39,807 bases of DNA from Candidatus Zhuqueibacterota bacterium (GCA_963169875.1 CAUJEL010000050.1:1-39807), one strand, 5' to 3'; counted from the first letter of the stretch, positions 8,220 to 18,302 are shown. A program made the numbers and translations. Notes: a model not told the origin generated them from the letters alone.

Positions 8220-10943
8220 ATGATCAGAAACGTCACGGTCGCCCTGCTGTGTCTCTTGCTGCTCGCTTTCAGCGCAGTTCAGGCGCAGACCACCGGAAAA
8301 ATTTCCGGACGCGTCACCGACGCCAGGAGCGGCGAAACCCTGACCGGCGCCAATATTCTTCTCGAGGGCACCAGCCGCGGCGCCACCGCGGACATCAACG
8401 GCGAATTTTTCATCATCAACATCGAACCCGGCACCTATACCGTGCGCATCTCCATGATGGGATACGAGACGTTGCGCATGCAGAATGTGCGCGTCTCGGT
8501 CAACCGCACTTTTGAAATCGCTGCCAAGCTGAAAACCACGGTGCTCAGCGGTCAGGAAGTGACCGTGGTGGCCGACCGCGTCGCCGTCAAAAAAGATCAG
8601 ACCAGTTCCGTGCGCAATGTCTCCTCCACCCAGATGGAGATACTGCCGACCGAATCGGTCTCCGCCGTGGTGGCCATGCAGCCGGGCGTGGTCCTGGGCC
8701 ATTTCCGCGGCGGCCGCAGTGATGAGGTCACCTATCTCATCGACGGCATGCAGGTGGACGAATCCTACGGCCGCGGCGGCCGCACCGTCAACGTCGAGAA
8801 GGATGTGGTGGAAGACCTCGAAGTCATCACCGGCATCTTTAGCGCCAAATATGGCAATGCCATGAGCGGCGTGGTCAACGCCATCACCAAGGATGGAGGC
8901 AAAAAATTTCACGGTTCCTTTTCATCCAGCCTGGCCAATTACCTGACACCGCATAACGATATTTTCATCGGACTCGACGACACCGATTTTGCGCGGCGCA
9001 AGGATTTTCAATTTGCACTTAACGGCCCCATTCTCGGCGACCGCTTCACCTTCGCCACCAATGTGCGCTATCAGGATCTCAAGGGCCATCTCAACGGCAT
9101 CCGCCGCTTTCTGCCCGACGATTACAGCGATTTCACCTCCGCCGATTCGACGCAGTGGTACTCGGAGCACAGCGGCGATAACGCCTGGGTGGCCATGAAC
9201 ACCAGCAGGAATTTGAATGTCTGGAGCAAGCTCACCTTGCGGCCGACGAGCAAAATCAAGACTTCACTGCAATACATTCTCAACGATGATGAAGGTCAGG
9301 GTTACAGCCACGGCATGAAGTACAATCCGGATGGCCGCGGCACCGGTTACCACACTTCGCACCTGGCTTCCTTCCAGTTCAATCACATGCTGTCGGAAAA
9401 AGCCTTTTACGAACTCAAGGCTTCCTATGTAAAGGACAACAATGCCAGCTATATGTTCGAGAATCCCTATGATGCGCGCTACATCCATGACCTCTATGCG
9501 CGCAGCGAGGGGCCGGGATTTTCGACCGGCGGACAGGACAAAGGCCACAGCGAGCGCACCATTGAAGACTATACCGCCAAGGGCGATTTCGTCTGGCAGC
9601 TGCACAAGCAGCACAGCATCGAAGGCGGTGCACAGTATTCGCACAAGCATCTTGAAAATGAGTGGTTCAACATTCGCAACAAATATGCGGGTACGGCGTT
9701 CGAGACCCTGTGGGATGTCGATCCGCAGACCGGGAAACGGCGCTATCTCTTCTACGAACCCATGGTCATGCCAGATTCGACGGTCTACCATGAATATTAT
9801 CAGGTAAAACCCGTCGAATTCAGCGCCTATTTGCAGGACAAGATGGAGTTCGCCGAAATGGTGATCAATCTGGGGGTGCGGCTCGACTATTTTGATCCCA
9901 GGATCACCTATCCTTCGCAGTGGCGCAACCCCTCCAATCAGCTCAACTTCACGGAAAATCCGGAAAAAATGAGCCGGCAGATCGAAACGCAGGCGAAATA
10001 TCAGCTCAGTCCGCGGTTTGGCATCTCCTATCAACTGGGGCGCACGGCATTGCTGCGATTCGGTTACGGCCACTTTTTGCAGATGCCGCCGCTCTATGCC
10101 ATGTATAGCAATTATGCGCGGCTGGTGCCACCGGGCGATTATTCAACCACGCTGGGCAATCCCCAGGTCAATGCACAAAAAACCATCCAGTACGAGGTGG
10201 GCCTGTGGCAGGAGGTGATGCCCGAGATGAGCCTGGAAGTAGCGCTCTTTTATCGCGACATTTATGACCTCCTCAGCGCCAAAGTCATGACCACCTATAA
10301 CCAGATCCGCTATGGACTCTACAGCAACAAGGATTACGCCAACGCGCGCGGCCTGGAACTGAAATATGAATATATCCATGGCCGCCTGTCGGTCATGGCC
10401 AACTATACGCTGCAATTCAGCCGCGGCAATGCGGACTCGCCCACCAGCACCTTCAGCCGCGCCGGCGCCAAGCGCGATCCGGTGAACAAGCTCATCCCCA
10501 TGAGCTGGGATCAGCGCCACACCGCCAATGTGACTGTGGGCTACTCTACTCCAAAGTACGGCTCGACTCTGACGCTCTATTACAACTCGGGCAGTCCCTA
10601 CACCTGGAGTCCCCTGGCGGAGAGCGCATTATCGCGCGTTAATCTCTTCCCCAACAACGAGCACATCCCCAGCAGCCTCAGCGCTGATTTGTCCGGCTAT
10701 GCGGATCTGTTCCGCTTTGCGGGCATGAAAGTGCGCGCCAATTTGCTGGTCTACAACCTCTTCGACCAGCTCAATGACGCCTGGGTCAACAGCAACACCG
10801 GCCGCGCCTATACGGCCATCATCCGCGCCACGGATTTGGCGGGCCATCATAGCGATTTCAACACCTATGAAGATCGCATCCACGATCCCACCATGTACAG
10901 CTCGCCGCGACTGGTCAAGGTGGGATTGGAGATGGTATTTTGA
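8220..10943 (+). CDS. TonB-dependent outer-membrane receptor with carboxypeptidase-regulatory N-terminal domain
   Basis: A 907-residue outer-membrane transporter. After a signal peptide (about 1-22) comes a CarboxypepD_reg-like domain (about 26-110: GRVTDARSGETLTGANILL ... GTYTVRISMMGYE). A TonB plug follows (about 115-230: MEILPTESVSAVVAMQPGVV ... VTYLIDGMQVDE ... FSAKYGNAMSGVVNAITK), then a long beta-barrel with alternating aromatic strands that ends in VKVGLEMVF. It would take up ligands using TonB energy, here presumably oligosaccharides released by the neighbouring enzymes (inference). No SusD-like partner is visible; instead a large T9SS-type protein and a PorV-like protein follow. Confidence 0.92.
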   Translation: MIRNVTVALLCLLLLAFSAVQAQTTGKISGRVTDARSGETLTGANILLEGTSRGATADINGEFFIINIEPGTYTVRISMMGYETLRMQNVRVSVNRTFEIAAKLKTTVLSGQEVTVVADRVAVKKDQTSSVRNVSSTQMEILPTESVSAVVAMQPGVVLGHFRGGRSDEVTYLIDGMQVDESYGRGGRTVNVEKDVVEDLEVITGIFSAKYGNAMSGVVNAITKDGGKKFHGSFSSSLANYLTPHNDIFIGLDDTDFARRKDFQFALNGPILGDRFTFATNVRYQDLKGHLNGIRRFLPDDYSDFTSADSTQWYSEHSGDNAWVAMNTSRNLNVWSKLTLRPTSKIKTSLQYILNDDEGQGYSHGMKYNPDGRGTGYHTSHLASFQFNHMLSEKAFYELKASYVKDNNASYMFENPYDARYIHDLYARSEGPGFSTGGQDKGHSERTIEDYTAKGDFVWQLHKQHSIEGGAQYSHKHLENEWFNIRNKYAGTAFETLWDVDPQTGKRRYLFYEPMVMPDSTVYHEYYQVKPVEFSAYLQDKMEFAEMVINLGVRLDYFDPRITYPSQWRNPSNQLNFTENPEKMSRQIETQAKYQLSPRFGISYQLGRTALLRFGYGHFLQMPPLYAMYSNYARLVPPGDYSTTLGNPQVNAQKTIQYEVGLWQEVMPEMSLEVALFYRDIYDLLSAKVMTTYNQIRYGLYSNKDYANARGLELKYEYIHGRLSVMANYTLQFSRGNADSPTSTFSRAGAKRDPVNKLIPMSWDQRHTANVTVGYSTPKYGSTLTLYYNSGSPYTWSPLAESALSRVNLFPNNEHIPSSLSADLSGYADLFRFAGMKVRANLLVYNLFDQLNDAWVNSNTGRAYTAIIRATDLAGHHSDFNTYEDRIHDPTMYSSPRLVKVGLEMVF

Positions 10944-11120
10944 AATGATGCGAGCGTATGCACAAATTAGCCCATCATTACTGCTCATTTTCGATGCAGG
11001 TCGGCGCGTCTCGTCGCTCTGCGTGGATCGATTGCTTGGTCGCTGAGCCTTGTCATCCCGCCAGGCGGTTTTGAGATAGCTCTTACTGTGACAGGATAAC
11101 TTTGCAAAAGGAAATTCAGA

Positions 11121-14100
11121 ATGAACCGTATTCTTTTTAGATATGCTGTAGTTGCTGCGCTGGTCCTGCCGGGTCTGCTATGGGGTCAGGGGCGCAAATA
11201 CGAGGGACCGGATGATCCTGCCGGTGATCCCGAAGCCATTCGCGAAGGCTGGATGAATGGCAACCGCGTGTTGCTCTATTTCAAGAATACCACGGAACTG
11301 GCCAACTGGCCCAACTTTGATCAATCCAAATGGCCCAACGACTACACCGGGACGGGCATGCACGATGGCATCGCCCTCTACATAGTCGCCAAAGTCCATC
11401 TCGCCAATGATTCCATCCCGGTCACCGATGCGGCGGAGATCGCCAGCCGTACGGATCTGCAGGAGCTCTATTTCTGCCAGACCAGCTATCGTATGCGTAT
11501 GGATTTTTCTAAAGATGGCTTGATTCGCTGGGGACTTTATCCCGTTTTTGGTTATTTCAACAAGGACAACGAATATCCTGCCATGAGCAACCGCGAGGAC
11601 TCCTGGCCCGCCATGGGTTGGCCATCAGCCGGCAAGGAACTGAAGTGGCCGGGCGAATGGGACGGCCGTTTCGGACGCGGCGTCAAATATGCGGACCTCG
11701 AAACCTATTTTGTCGCCAATGATGCGCAGGATCTCGAGTACCTGCAAGCTGATGCACCGCTCAAATATTATCCGCGGCCCGGCGTTAAAATAGGCGAGAA
11801 CGATCCCTCCATCACCACACAACGGGGAGAACCCTGGGGCGGACTCGGCATCCGCGTCAAGGTTCGCTGCTACCAGTGGAATAATCCGCAAACCCGGGAT
11901 GCCATTTTCTGGGAATACGATATCTCCAATATCTCAGATTATGATCTCGCCAATGTCGCTTTCGGCTATTTGCTCGATGCCGGCATCGGCCACCGCGGCA
12001 ACCAGGGCGAAACCGATGATATCGGCTATTTTGACAAATACACCGATATGTCCTACGCCTGGGACTATGACGGCATCGGCATTGGCGGCATCCGCACCGG
12101 CATTCTCGGCATGGCCTTTTTGGAGAGCCCCGGGAGCTGGAATGATGGCGTTGATAATGATGATGACGGCATCACCGATGAGAGACGCGACAATGTGGCC
12201 ACGCAAAAAATTGGGCCCAGCGATGGCATCACGGATATGGATAAATTTCTCAAATGGTACGGTCTGGCACAGGATCAGCTAAAGGAACACTGGAACGCGG
12301 ATGAGGATCAGGATTGGCAGGATGGCAATGATGTGAACAATAACGGCGTCTACGATCTCGGGGAAGATTTTGGCAACGATATCGGCACCGATGGCGTCGC
12401 GCCCACGGATCTCAATTATAACGGTCCGGATGCGGATGGCACGGAATGCAATCACAAACCGGATTTCAAGGAAGGGCTGGGCTGTGAACCCAATTTTGCC
12501 CTGCTGGATATTTCCGAGTCCGATATGATCGGCTTGACCGGCTTTCAGATGCTGCACCATCCCCAGGAAAACGAGCCGCCGTTTGCCGCTTATGACAAGG
12601 AGGCTTATGAACAGATCGCCAGTCCGCGCCTGGAAGAATATTTCGGCGAGCTGGCCAACCTGATCATGACCTTCGGCGCCGGCACCTTTCGCCTGCCGCG
12701 CGGGTTGACCGAACGCATCTCCATGGCGGAACTGCACTCCTACGAGGAACTCTCCGGTTTGAATTCCCCGTCCCATCTGGCACCCTCCCTGTTCGAGAAG
12801 AAACGCATCGTCCAGTTCATCTATGAAAGCGATTACCGCTTTGCCCAGCCGCCCATCATGCCGACGCTGAAGGCCACGGCCGGCGACGGCAAGGTCATCC
12901 TCACCTGGGATAATTTTTCTGATCTCTACACCCGTGAACCCATGCTCAAGGGCGCCAATGATTTCGAAGGGTACAAACTATACAAGGCAACGGACAAATA
13001 CTTTTCCGATGCGGAAAAACTGACCGACATGTATGGCAATCCGATCGGCAAGATGCCGATGTTCCAATGCGATCTCATCGATAATATCAAGGGCGCCGCC
13101 GAGTTCGCCAACATCAACGGTGAGCTCTATTACCTCGGCAAGGATTCGGGCGTCCAACACTATTATGTCGATACCAATGTTCAGAATGGCCGCACCTATT
13201 ATTACGGACTCGCGGCCTACGATTACGGCATCCAGGGTCTGGAAGTGGCCATCATGCCGGCGGAGAACAACATTGTCATCGATCTGGATGAGAGCGAAGA
13301 AATCCGCTTCGTCGGCAGAAATGTCGCCGTGGTGACGCCCGAACAAAAAGCTGCCGGTTACACTGCGCCGCAGATCGATGCGGCGGGCATGCAGCAGCTG
13401 GAGGGCCGCGGCACCGTCCATGCGGACATTCTCGATCAGCATGCCGTGACGCCAAATCACACCTTTAAAATAAAATTCCTGGCCGACACCCTGGGCTATG
13501 CGCGCCGCAATAAAGGCATGCGCCATCCCCTGGATGCCGTCATCGTCAACTCCGGACTGGAAGTTTATGATGTCACCGCGGACTCTCTGGTGTATCGCGA
13601 AACGGTGGATGACTATCCCGGCGATCATTTCATGCACAATGGCAAGACCTACGTGGACGACGGACAGCGCCTCGTCGAATACGATTACTACAATACCGAA
13701 GACGAAATGAGCACGGATATTTTTCAGGGCGTGCAGCTGCGCTTCAAAGTGCCGACGCAGTCGGGCGAGATCGATCCGGGGCGCAGCGGCTGGGTCACCG
13801 GCCAGGGTCCCCTGCTGATCGAACCGAGTCTCTATGAATCCAAGGGATTTCCCTATACCTATGACATCGTTTTCACCAGCTCGGATACCGAAACAGTCTG
13901 CCAGGTCAATCAGGGATCCTATATTTACGACCTGTCCAATTCCACCATGAAAAGTTATCTGCTCGGTCAGGCGTTCAACTTTTACGTCATCAACCGCGCG
14001 GCCGTGGATTCCGCCGGTAATTTCGAACGCCTCGATCTCATCGTCAATGACCTCAACCTCAACAAACAGTACGATATTTTCGAGGATGTGATACTGGCAG

Positions 14101-14636
14101 GCCATACCATCAAAAAGAAGAGCATTCTCGGCAAACCGCTGGTGTACTGGTCCGGCACGATATTCAGCATCGATTTTCGCGGTTACATGAGCGAGGAAGA
14201 GCTGCCCGGACCGAATGATGTCTACCGGGTCAGTTTTCTGCGGCCGTTCGCTGGGCATGATTCACTGATGTTCACGATAAAGCCGGAAGTTGTGCTGGAT
14301 AAACAGAGTCTGGCGTCAGCCCTGGATGATATCCTGGTGGTGCCCAATCCCTATGTGGCGACCGATGCCATGGAGACCGCCATTTCCAATCCCTATCTCA
14401 ACCAGCGCCGTAGACTGATGTTCACGCACATTCCCGCCCAGTGCACCATCAAAATATTCACCGCCAGCGGCATTTACATCGATGAGATCGTCGTGGATAA
14501 TCCGCCCGAAAGCGGCATCGTGCATTGGGACATGCTGACGCGGGAGGGACTTGAGATCGCGGCTGGCGTCTATGTCTATCACGTCAAGACGCCGTCGGGC
14601 GAAGAAAAACTGGACAAATTTGCGGTGATCAAATAG
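11121..14636 (+). CDS. Large secreted protein with Ca-binding-like Asp repeats, FN3-like domain and T9SS-type C-terminal domain
   Basis: An 1171-residue exported protein of a family often seen beside TonB receptors and PorV-like proteins in FCB lineages; its biochemical role is unknown. Signal peptide to about residue 23 (LPGLLWGQ). A long N-terminal beta-rich region runs to about residue 580. It holds two Asp/Asn-rich, thrombospondin-3/EF-loop-like stretches (DNDDDGITDERRD near 345-357; NDVNNNGVYDLGEDFGND near 403-420). A fibronectin-III-like domain starts near 581 (GDGKVILTWDNF). A FlgD-like C-terminal domain closes the protein from about 1070 (VVPNPYV ... AAGVYVYHVKTPSG). It follows the receptor by 177 bp and precedes the PorV-like gene by 40 bp. 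It could be the surface-exposed ligand-binding partner of the receptor, analogous to SusD; that is inference. Confidence 0.8.
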   Translation: MNRILFRYAVVAALVLPGLLWGQGRKYEGPDDPAGDPEAIREGWMNGNRVLLYFKNTTELANWPNFDQSKWPNDYTGTGMHDGIALYIVAKVHLANDSIPVTDAAEIASRTDLQELYFCQTSYRMRMDFSKDGLIRWGLYPVFGYFNKDNEYPAMSNREDSWPAMGWPSAGKELKWPGEWDGRFGRGVKYADLETYFVANDAQDLEYLQADAPLKYYPRPGVKIGENDPSITTQRGEPWGGLGIRVKVRCYQWNNPQTRDAIFWEYDISNISDYDLANVAFGYLLDAGIGHRGNQGETDDIGYFDKYTDMSYAWDYDGIGIGGIRTGILGMAFLESPGSWNDGVDNDDDGITDERRDNVATQKIGPSDGITDMDKFLKWYGLAQDQLKEHWNADEDQDWQDGNDVNNNGVYDLGEDFGNDIGTDGVAPTDLNYNGPDADGTECNHKPDFKEGLGCEPNFALLDISESDMIGLTGFQMLHHPQENEPPFAAYDKEAYEQIASPRLEEYFGELANLIMTFGAGTFRLPRGLTERISMAELHSYEELSGLNSPSHLAPSLFEKKRIVQFIYESDYRFAQPPIMPTLKATAGDGKVILTWDNFSDLYTREPMLKGANDFEGYKLYKATDKYFSDAEKLTDMYGNPIGKMPMFQCDLIDNIKGAAEFANINGELYYLGKDSGVQHYYVDTNVQNGRTYYYGLAAYDYGIQGLEVAIMPAENNIVIDLDESEEIRFVGRNVAVVTPEQKAAGYTAPQIDAAGMQQLEGRGTVHADILDQHAVTPNHTFKIKFLADTLGYARRNKGMRHPLDAVIVNSGLEVYDVTADSLVYRETVDDYPGDHFMHNGKTYVDDGQRLVEYDYYNTEDEMSTDIFQGVQLRFKVPTQSGEIDPGRSGWVTGQGPLLIEPSLYESKGFPYTYDIVFTSSDTETVCQVNQGSYIYDLSNSTMKSYLLGQAFNFYVINRAAVDSAGNFERLDLIVNDLNLNKQYDIFEDVILAGHTIKKKSILGKPLVYWSGTIFSIDFRGYMSEEELPGPNDVYRVSFLRPFAGHDSLMFTIKPEVVLDKQSLASALDDILVVPNPYVATDAMETAISNPYLNQRRRLMFTHIPAQCTIKIFTASGIYIDEIVVDNPPESGIVHWDMLTREGLEIAAGVYVYHVKTPSGEEKLDKFAVIK

Positions 14637-14676
14637 GGGCGTTGCACAGCAGCATCAAAAATTTGAGGATTATGGA

Positions 14677-15735
14677 ATGAAAAAGATATCCATTACTTAC
14701 CTGCTTTTGGGTTTGTTTATTCTGGCCGCGTCCCTGCCGGCGCAGGAGCCGACCCGCGTCGGCACCACGGCGGCGAATTTTCTTGAGATCGGCTACGGCG
14801 CCGCCGGCTCCGCCCTGGGCGATGCCTATGTCAGCATGGCCGACGATATTTCGGCACTGTACTGGAATCCGGCCGGTCTGGCTGCCATGCGCAAGAATCA
14901 GGCCCAGTTTGTCTATCAACCATGGATCGCCGGCATCAAGACTTCCTTTGCCGGCGTCGGCATGCCGTTGGGCAATTATGGCACCCTGGCCATGGGCTTG
15001 ACCAGCGTCAATTACGGCGACATGAAAGTGACCACCATGGCCATGCAGGAGGGCACCGGCGAGCTCTTTTCCGCCAACGATATGTCCTTCAGTCTCGCCT
15101 ACGCCCGCAACTTGACGACCTGGTTTTCCTTTGGCGCCTCTTTCAAATATATCAGTTCGGAAATATGGCACACCAATGCCTCGGCGTTCGCCACGGACTT
15201 GGGCGTGATCATCAATACCTATTTTTTCTCGCCCAACGGCCGCCGCGAGCAGGGCATGAACATCGGCATGAGCATCTCCAATTATGGCACGCGCCTGCGC
15301 TATGACGGCATCGACTTGACCAGTCCCATCGACATCCTGCCGGACGAGAACGGCAATTTCAGCGATGTGCCGGGGCGGTTTCATCTCTCCGAATGGGAAC
15401 TGCCGCTGATCTTCCGGCTTGGCGTCTCGATGACGCCCTTTTATACAGATCACCATGAGCTGCTCCTCTCAGCCGATGCGATTCATCCCAATAATAACGG
15501 CGAATCGCTCAACCTTGGCGCGCAGTATGCCTTCACTTCCGCGGGTTTTGGCAGGCTCTTTTTGCGCGGCGGCTACAAGGCGCTGTTCATGAAGAATTCT
15601 GAATTCGGCATGACCCTGGGCGCCGGTGTGGAGACCTTTTTGCTCTATAATACCGGCATGAAAATCGAGTACGCCTGGCGCGATATGGGGATTTTGGGCG
15701 CGATCAATTCGTTCGGCGTCACCTTGCTGTTTTAA
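14677..15735 (+). CDS. PorV/PorQ-family outer-membrane protein (UPF0164-like)
   Basis: A 352-residue FadL-like beta-barrel protein. Signal peptide to about residue 22 (LAASLPAQ). The family signature follows: AANFLEIGYGAAGSALGDAY, then VSMADDISALYWNPAGLA, then repeated amphipathic strands and the C-terminal strand SFGVTLLF. In type IX secretion PorV carries C-terminal-domain cargo and helps release or anchor it. Here the gene lies directly after a cargo gene with such a domain. A locus-dedicated shuttle is therefore plausible, though a housekeeping PorV elsewhere cannot be excluded. It is probably in one operon with the receptor and cargo genes. Confidence 0.88.
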   Translation: MKKISITYLLLGLFILAASLPAQEPTRVGTTAANFLEIGYGAAGSALGDAYVSMADDISALYWNPAGLAAMRKNQAQFVYQPWIAGIKTSFAGVGMPLGNYGTLAMGLTSVNYGDMKVTTMAMQEGTGELFSANDMSFSLAYARNLTTWFSFGASFKYISSEIWHTNASAFATDLGVIINTYFFSPNGRREQGMNIGMSISNYGTRLRYDGIDLTSPIDILPDENGNFSDVPGRFHLSEWELPLIFRLGVSMTPFYTDHHELLLSADAIHPNNNGESLNLGAQYAFTSAGFGRLFLRGGYKALFMKNSEFGMTLGAGVETFLLYNTGMKIEYAWRDMGILGAINSFGVTLLF

Positions 15736-15753
15736 AGCGCTGTCAAGGTGCAG

Positions 15754-16121
15754 CAGTCCCATTTTCAGGCGGCATGAAACCGGACAGAACGATGCAAGTA
15801 TGAACGGGGGCGGTTCGTAGTTCCGCCTTCAGGCGGCATATAAGCCAGCCAAAGCTGGAACTATGAACGCAGGCTGTTGCAGTCCCATTTTGAGGCGTCA
15901 TGAAACCGGACAGAACGATGCAAGTATGAACGGGGGCGGTACGTAGTTCCGCCTTCAGGCGGCATGTAAGCCAGCTAAAGCTGGAACTGCGGACGCATGC
16001 TGTTGCAGTCCCATTTTCAGGCGGCATGAAACCGGACAGAACGATGCAAGTATGAACGGGGGCGGTTCGTAGTTCCGCCTTCAGGCGGCATATAAGCCAG
16101 CCAAAGCTGGAACTGCGAACG
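15754..16121. repeat. Three tandem copies of a 126-bp palindrome-rich repeat
   Basis: Units start at 15754, 15880 and 16006 with an exact 126-bp period; the third unit is about 116 bp. The copies differ at only a handful of positions. Each unit contains CCGCCT-TC-AGGCGG (15823-15836 in copy 1) and CCAGC-CAAA-GCTGG (15845-15858). These are enclosed by TAGTTCC (15818-15824) and its complement GGAACTA (15857-15863), so each unit can fold as a two-hairpin, three-way-junction structure. The first half of each unit also carries a diverged TTCAGGCGGCAT segment, suggesting the unit itself arose from two half-units. It fills most of the 520-bp gap between the PorV-like gene and the first fucosidase. 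It resembles REP/BIME-type intergenic repeats. Confidence 0.9.
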
Positions 16122-16256
16122 TTTCCTGATAGAGTATTTTTGCATTTGAAAATTACGCTTTCCTGAAACGCAAGATTCAGTACCATTTCAAAAAACAAAA
16201 AAAGTGCTTCTGCAATGTGAGACATAATAATAGAGTCTGTTATATTGAGGTCTTTT

Positions 16257-18302
16257 ATGAAACTGCATCAGATTGTGATCACGCTGGGCCTGGCCATTTG
16301 CATGTCTTTGCCGACGTTTGCCCAGGAGCGCTATGAGGCGGACTGGAAATCCCTGGACAGCCGCCCGACGCCGCAGTGGTATCGCGATGCCAGGTTCGGT
16401 ATCTTTATCCATTGGGGCCTCTATTCGGTGCCCGCTTTCACGCGCAAAGGCGGCTACGCCGAGTGGTACTGGCGCGGCATCGCAGATACCTCCACTTTTT
16501 TGCACAAATGGCATCGCCACACTTATGGCGAAAAATTCCACTACCAGGATTTTGTGCCCATGTTCAAAGCCGAGCTGTACCAGCCGGAAAAGTGGGCCGA
16601 GCTGTTTGAACGCGCCGGCGCGCGCTATGTGGTGCTCACCTCGAAACATCACGACGGATTCTGTCTCTGGCCTTCCGCGCACAGCTGGAACTGGAACAGC
16701 GTCGATGTGGGGCCGCACCGGGATCTTCTCGGCGATCTCACCACGGCCGTCAAGGCGCGCGGCCTGAAGATGGGGTTCTACTACTCGCTGCTGGAATGGT
16801 ATAATCCGCTCTATCAAAAAGATATCAACCGCTACGTCGATGAACATATGCTGCCACAATTCAAGGATGCAGTCTCCCGCTACCAGCCCTCCATCATTTT
16901 TTCGGATGGCGAGTGGGATCACGACAGCAAGACGCTCAGAAGCGAAGAATTTCTCGCCTGGTTGTACAACGATTCGCCGGCGCCCAAAGATGTGGTGGTT
17001 AATGATCGCTGGGGCGGGGATACGCGTTTCAAACATGGCGGCTATTTCTCAACCGAATACGAAGCCGCGACCAGTGAGCGATCGCAGGAATTCCAGCGCC
17101 GCGGATGGGAGGAGTGCCGTGGCATGGGGCGTTCTTTCGGATTCAATCGCAATGAGGATGTTGAGGATTATCAGACCGCGCAGTCACTCATTCATTTGCT
17201 GATCGAAATCGTCAGCCGCGGCGGCAACCTGCTCCTCAACATTGGACCGGATTCTGATGGAACCATCCCCGTGATCATGCAGGAGCGCCTGCTGCAGATG
17301 GGAGAATGGCTGCAAGTCAACGGCGAAGCCATCCATGGCAGCCGCATCCACCGCAGCCACGGTGAGAGCGATTCGGTGCGTTTCACCCGCAGCGCGGATG
17401 GCTCTTTTGTGTACGCGATCCTGCTGCGCCATCCCGGCCGCCAGGTGCGCCTCAAGACCGTGGAGGCATCACCCGACGTGAAAATCCACCTGCTCGGACT
17501 CGATCGCGATCTCGGCTACCGCCAGGAGGGGGAGGAACTGGTCATCGATCTGCCCGAATCAGCCCTGCGAAAAATGCCCTGCGAACACGCCTGGGTCTTC
17601 AAGATCCCGGCCAAACCCTATGTGGAAGCCCCGGTGCTTCAGACCGCTTCGTTCATCAGCGTGGACAAGCCCCTGAAACTCGCGGTAGCCATCGAGCCGG
17701 CTGATGCGCGCGCTTATTACACCCTGGATGGCTCGGAGCCGACGCCGCAGAGCGCCTCCTGCAGCGTCAGCCTCACGATCCAGGAGAGTGCCCTGTTCAA
17801 GGTGCGCGCCTTCAAAGAGGGCTTTTCGCCGAGTCTGACCGTGCAGCAGCCCGTAAGCATTCTCAACAGCAAAGTGCACGGGCTCGACTATGCCTACTAT
17901 GAAGGGGAGTGGCCGCAGTTGCCCGACTTTACGGCGCTCAAAGCCGTCAAAAAAGGCCGCACCTATGATTTCTCGCTGGCGCCAGTCATGGCACGGGAGG
18001 ATAAATTCGCCCTGACGTTTTCCGGTTTTATCGAAATAACAACTGCGGGCCTGCACCGCTTCTACACCGAATCCGATGACGGCTCGCGGTTGTATATTGA
18101 TGGCCAATTGGTCGTCGATAATGACGGCTTGCATGGCGCCAAAGAGGCCCAGGGAAAGATCGAATTAGCGCCCGGCCGCCATGCATTATTGGTCACTTTC
18201 ATGGAGGCCGGTGGGGCAGAAACCCTCAAGGTGATGTATCAGACGCCCGGATCAACGGTAAAAGCAGCCATTCCTCCATCACTGCTCTATCACAGGAAAT
18301 GA
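16257..18302 (+). CDS. GH29 alpha-L-fucosidase with CHB_HEX and PA14 domains
   Basis: A 681-residue exported retaining alpha-L-fucosidase. Signal peptide to about residue 23 (LPTFAQ). The catalytic domain (about 30-370) contains RFGIFIHWGLYSVPAF (46-61), TSKHHDGFCLW (128-138) and the nucleophile segment IIFSDGEW with Asp217. Glu267 or Glu269 in GGYFSTEYE is a possible acid/base. SDGEW resembles the broad-specificity GH29-A subgroup. A beta-sandwich follows to about 455, then a chitobiase C-terminal (CHB_HEX_C_1-like) module with AYYTLDGSEPTP (about 460-535), then a PA14 module (about 541-675: HRFYTESDDGSRLYIDGQLV) that probably binds glycan. ATG 16257 with GAGG six bases upstream is preferred over the TTG at 16245. 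Likely substrates are fucosylated N- or O-glycans. Confidence 0.92.
   Translation: MKLHQIVITLGLAICMSLPTFAQERYEADWKSLDSRPTPQWYRDARFGIFIHWGLYSVPAFTRKGGYAEWYWRGIADTSTFLHKWHRHTYGEKFHYQDFVPMFKAELYQPEKWAELFERAGARYVVLTSKHHDGFCLWPSAHSWNWNSVDVGPHRDLLGDLTTAVKARGLKMGFYYSLLEWYNPLYQKDINRYVDEHMLPQFKDAVSRYQPSIIFSDGEWDHDSKTLRSEEFLAWLYNDSPAPKDVVVNDRWGGDTRFKHGGYFSTEYEAATSERSQEFQRRGWEECRGMGRSFGFNRNEDVEDYQTAQSLIHLLIEIVSRGGNLLLNIGPDSDGTIPVIMQERLLQMGEWLQVNGEAIHGSRIHRSHGESDSVRFTRSADGSFVYAILLRHPGRQVRLKTVEASPDVKIHLLGLDRDLGYRQEGEELVIDLPESALRKMPCEHAWVFKIPAKPYVEAPVLQTASFISVDKPLKLAVAIEPADARAYYTLDGSEPTPQSASCSVSLTIQESALFKVRAFKEGFSPSLTVQQPVSILNSKVHGLDYAYYEGEWPQLPDFTALKAVKKGRTYDFSLAPVMAREDKFALTFSGFIEITTAGLHRFYTESDDGSRLYIDGQLVVDNDGLHGAKEAQGKIELAPGRHALLVTFMEAGGAETLKVMYQTPGSTVKAAIPPSLLYHRK

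Noticed and set aside
9264-10073. Antisense frame opposite the TonB receptor
   Set aside because: It lies fully within a well-supported receptor gene and has no motif or ribosome site.
12978-14258. Long antisense frame (426 codons) opposite the large secreted protein
   Set aside because: Composition is that of an antisense shadow of GC-rich codons. There is no recognisable domain, and the sense frame is a clear gene with signal peptide and sorting domain.
15754-16121. CRISPR array
   Set aside because: The units are head-to-tail 126-bp near-copies with no short repeat / unique spacer pattern, and no cas genes are present.
15743-16225. Minus-strand 160-codon frame with a 42-residue repeat
   Set aside because: It stays open only because the 126-bp DNA repeat is a multiple of three. 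There is no ribosome site before the ATG, and the DNA is dominated by palindromes.
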